Assembly: GCA_023621895.1 (NCBI GenBank)
Contig: JAMOAF010000157.1
Span: 1-7,265, forward strand
Source: Planctomycetota bacterium
GTDB lineage: Bacteria; Planctomycetota; Planctomycetia; Pirellulales; Thermoguttaceae
DNA: 7,265 nt
Direction of reading: 5' to 3'
The notes under the pieces are model-generated. The model had not been told where the DNA came from, did not search any database, and was given only the letters and a program-made list of their open reading frames with translations. How positions within the stretch are numbered: the stretch's first letter is position 1; every line of letters begins with the position of its first letter. Position numbers and translations under genes: made by a program. This document shows, one piece after another, positions 6,585 to 7,265 of the stretch.

Positions 6585-6590
6585 AGAGGG
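6585..6590 (+). promoter_or_regulatory. Ribosome binding site AGAGGG for the TPR gene
   Basis: AGAGGG lies 4 nt before the ATG at 6595. Taking AGAGG as the core gives 5 nt spacing. It supports this start for the TPR protein. Confidence 0.55.
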
Positions 6591-6594
6591 ACTT

Positions 6595-7173
6595 ATGGTA
6601 ACCGTCCAGGATCGGTTTCACGAAGCCCTGGCGCTTCACAAATCAGGGCGAGGCGACGAAGCGGAGCCCGTCTACCGCGAACTTCTCCGCAACGACCCGT
6701 CGCATGCCGGGGCCTGGCATCTCTTGGGTTTAGTGCTCCACAAGCGAGGCGATCTGCCAGGCGCGCTGGAACACATTCAAAAGGCCCTTGCGCTCTGCGG
6801 CCAGAAGGCCGTCTACTGGAACAACCTTGGGGTAGTTCACAAGGACCTGGGGCGATTCCGCGCGGCGCGGGCGGCGTTCGAAAGGGCGATTGCCCTTCGC
6901 GACACGTACGCCGACGCCTGGTCGAATCTCGGGCTGATGCAGGTCGAGTCCGGACACTTGGAGGAGGCCGAGAGGTCACTGCGCTACGCGCTTCGTTTGG
7001 AGCCTCGTCATGCGGATGCCTTGCGGCATATGGCCGTGGTCTGCCGCGAAAAGGGGGATTTCGAAGAAGCCCTCAGGTTCTGCCGAGACGCGGCGGCGGT
7101 GGCGCCGGAGGGGGGCAAGGTCTTCGAGATTGAGGGGGGAGTTCTGGCGGCGCTAACCCAAGTTCGCCAATAG
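6595..7173 (+). CDS. Short tetratricopeptide-repeat protein, probably truncated
   Basis: The 192-aa product is nearly all TPR, with no signal peptide or membrane segment, so it should be cytoplasmic. Five consecutive 34-residue repeats can be read: 5-38, 39-72, 73-106, 107-140 and 141-174. They show the expected pattern, for example NNLGVVHKDLGRFRAARAAF and SNLGLMQVESGHLEEAE. A sixth repeat begins (KVFEIEGGVLAALTQVRQ, 175-192) and stops at TAG halfway, after its first helix. The start (VQDRFHEALALHKSGRGDEAE) resembles long planctomycete TPR proteins in which more repeats, and often a SPINDLY-type glycosyltransferase domain, follow. That comparison is from memory. It has its own ribosome site and promoter-like sequence, lies 655 bp after the operon and shows no functional tie to it. 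The role would be protein-protein interaction, if the fragment is functional at all. Confidence 0.8.
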   Translation: MVTVQDRFHEALALHKSGRGDEAEPVYRELLRNDPSHAGAWHLLGLVLHKRGDLPGALEHIQKALALCGQKAVYWNNLGVVHKDLGRFRAARAAFERAIALRDTYADAWSNLGLMQVESGHLEEAERSLRYALRLEPRHADALRHMAVVCREKGDFEEALRFCRDAAAVAPEGGKVFEIEGGVLAALTQVRQ

Positions 7174-7243
7174 TTGGCATGTTATCCCGGATTTTGCGGG
7201 GTGGGCGGTCAAAAGTCTTCACTACATTTGGTTTCAGCTTATG

Positions 7244-7259
7244 ACCTGCCGGGGCAGGT
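7244..7259. repeat. Small inverted repeat ACCTGCC / GGCAGGT at the right edge
   Basis: ACCTGC (7244-7249) pairs with GCAGGT (7254-7259) around CGGG. It sits in unassigned sequence beyond the TPR stop, 6 bp from the window end. There is no U-run in view. It could belong to the next gene's regulatory region or to a mobile-element end; the window is too short to tell. Confidence 0.35.
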
Positions 7260-7265
7260 TCAGGG

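Larger units (their letters stand above)
5940..6594. other. Gene-poor intergenic region, structured then AT-rich
   Basis: Between the operon stop and the TPR gene I see no credible protein gene. The longest open frames (for example 5966-6370) are Arg/Ser/Pro-rich with no domain and no ribosome site. The left part (5974-6093) can form nested stems. The middle has a tandem 10-bp repeat. From about 6380 to 6530 the base composition turns clearly AT-rich, unlike everything else in the window, with dyads, a direct repeat and a promoter-like site. No intrinsic terminator for the operon was found. Confidence 0.6.

Noticed and set aside
6537..7133. 198-codon ORF overlapping the TPR gene in another frame
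   Set aside because: The overlapping frame gives five regular 34-residue TPRs with a ribosome site. This one is an Arg/Gly/Ser-rich shadow.

Overview
The window looks like chromosomal DNA of a GC-rich bacterium, most likely a planctomycete (Pirellulales-like). The assignment is an inference. It rests on the unusual architectures (GAF domains fused to a HlyD-type adaptor, a PqqD-like domain fused to an M50 protease and a HlyD domain) and on the TPR protein, whose start resembles the long planctomycete TPR proteins. No rRNA, tRNA or CRISPR array was seen.

Layout. (1) 1-180, minus strand: the first 60 codons of a lipoprotein gene that runs off the left edge. (2) 181-721: a divergent intergenic region with one perfect small palindrome and no convincing gene. 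(3) 722-5939, plus strand: a three-gene operon. It encodes a 677-aa GAF-GAF-TM-HlyD adaptor, a 296-aa secreted HlyD/RND-type periplasmic adaptor (19 bp downstream) and a 736-aa PqqD-like/M50 site-2-protease/HlyD fusion (63 bp further on). A strong GC-only hairpin sits just before the third gene. (4) 5940-6594: a gene-poor stretch. Its first part can fold into nested stems. It then becomes an AT-rich island with two adjacent dyads, a 9-bp direct repeat and a plausible promoter. (5) 6595-7173, plus strand: a short TPR protein that stops halfway through its sixth repeat. (6) 7174-7265: unassigned sequence ending in a small hairpin.

How the genes may work together. All three operon products carry biotinyl-lipoyl/HlyD-type adaptor modules, and one also carries an intramembrane zinc protease with its HExxH and NPLLRYDG motifs. 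The simplest model is an envelope machine. A substrate, perhaps a peptide recognised by the PqqD-like domain, would be cleaved in the inner membrane by the M50 domain and passed through the periplasmic adaptors to an outer-membrane channel. The divergent lipoprotein might be that channel if it is TolC-like, but only its N-terminus is visible. The GAF domains on the first adaptor would face the cytoplasm and could gate or sense. No ABC or RND transporter and no clear precursor peptide gene lie in the window, so substrate and energy source are unknown. This assembly is the most interesting system here. Similar clusters probably occur in planctomycetes, but I know of no characterised function for this combination.
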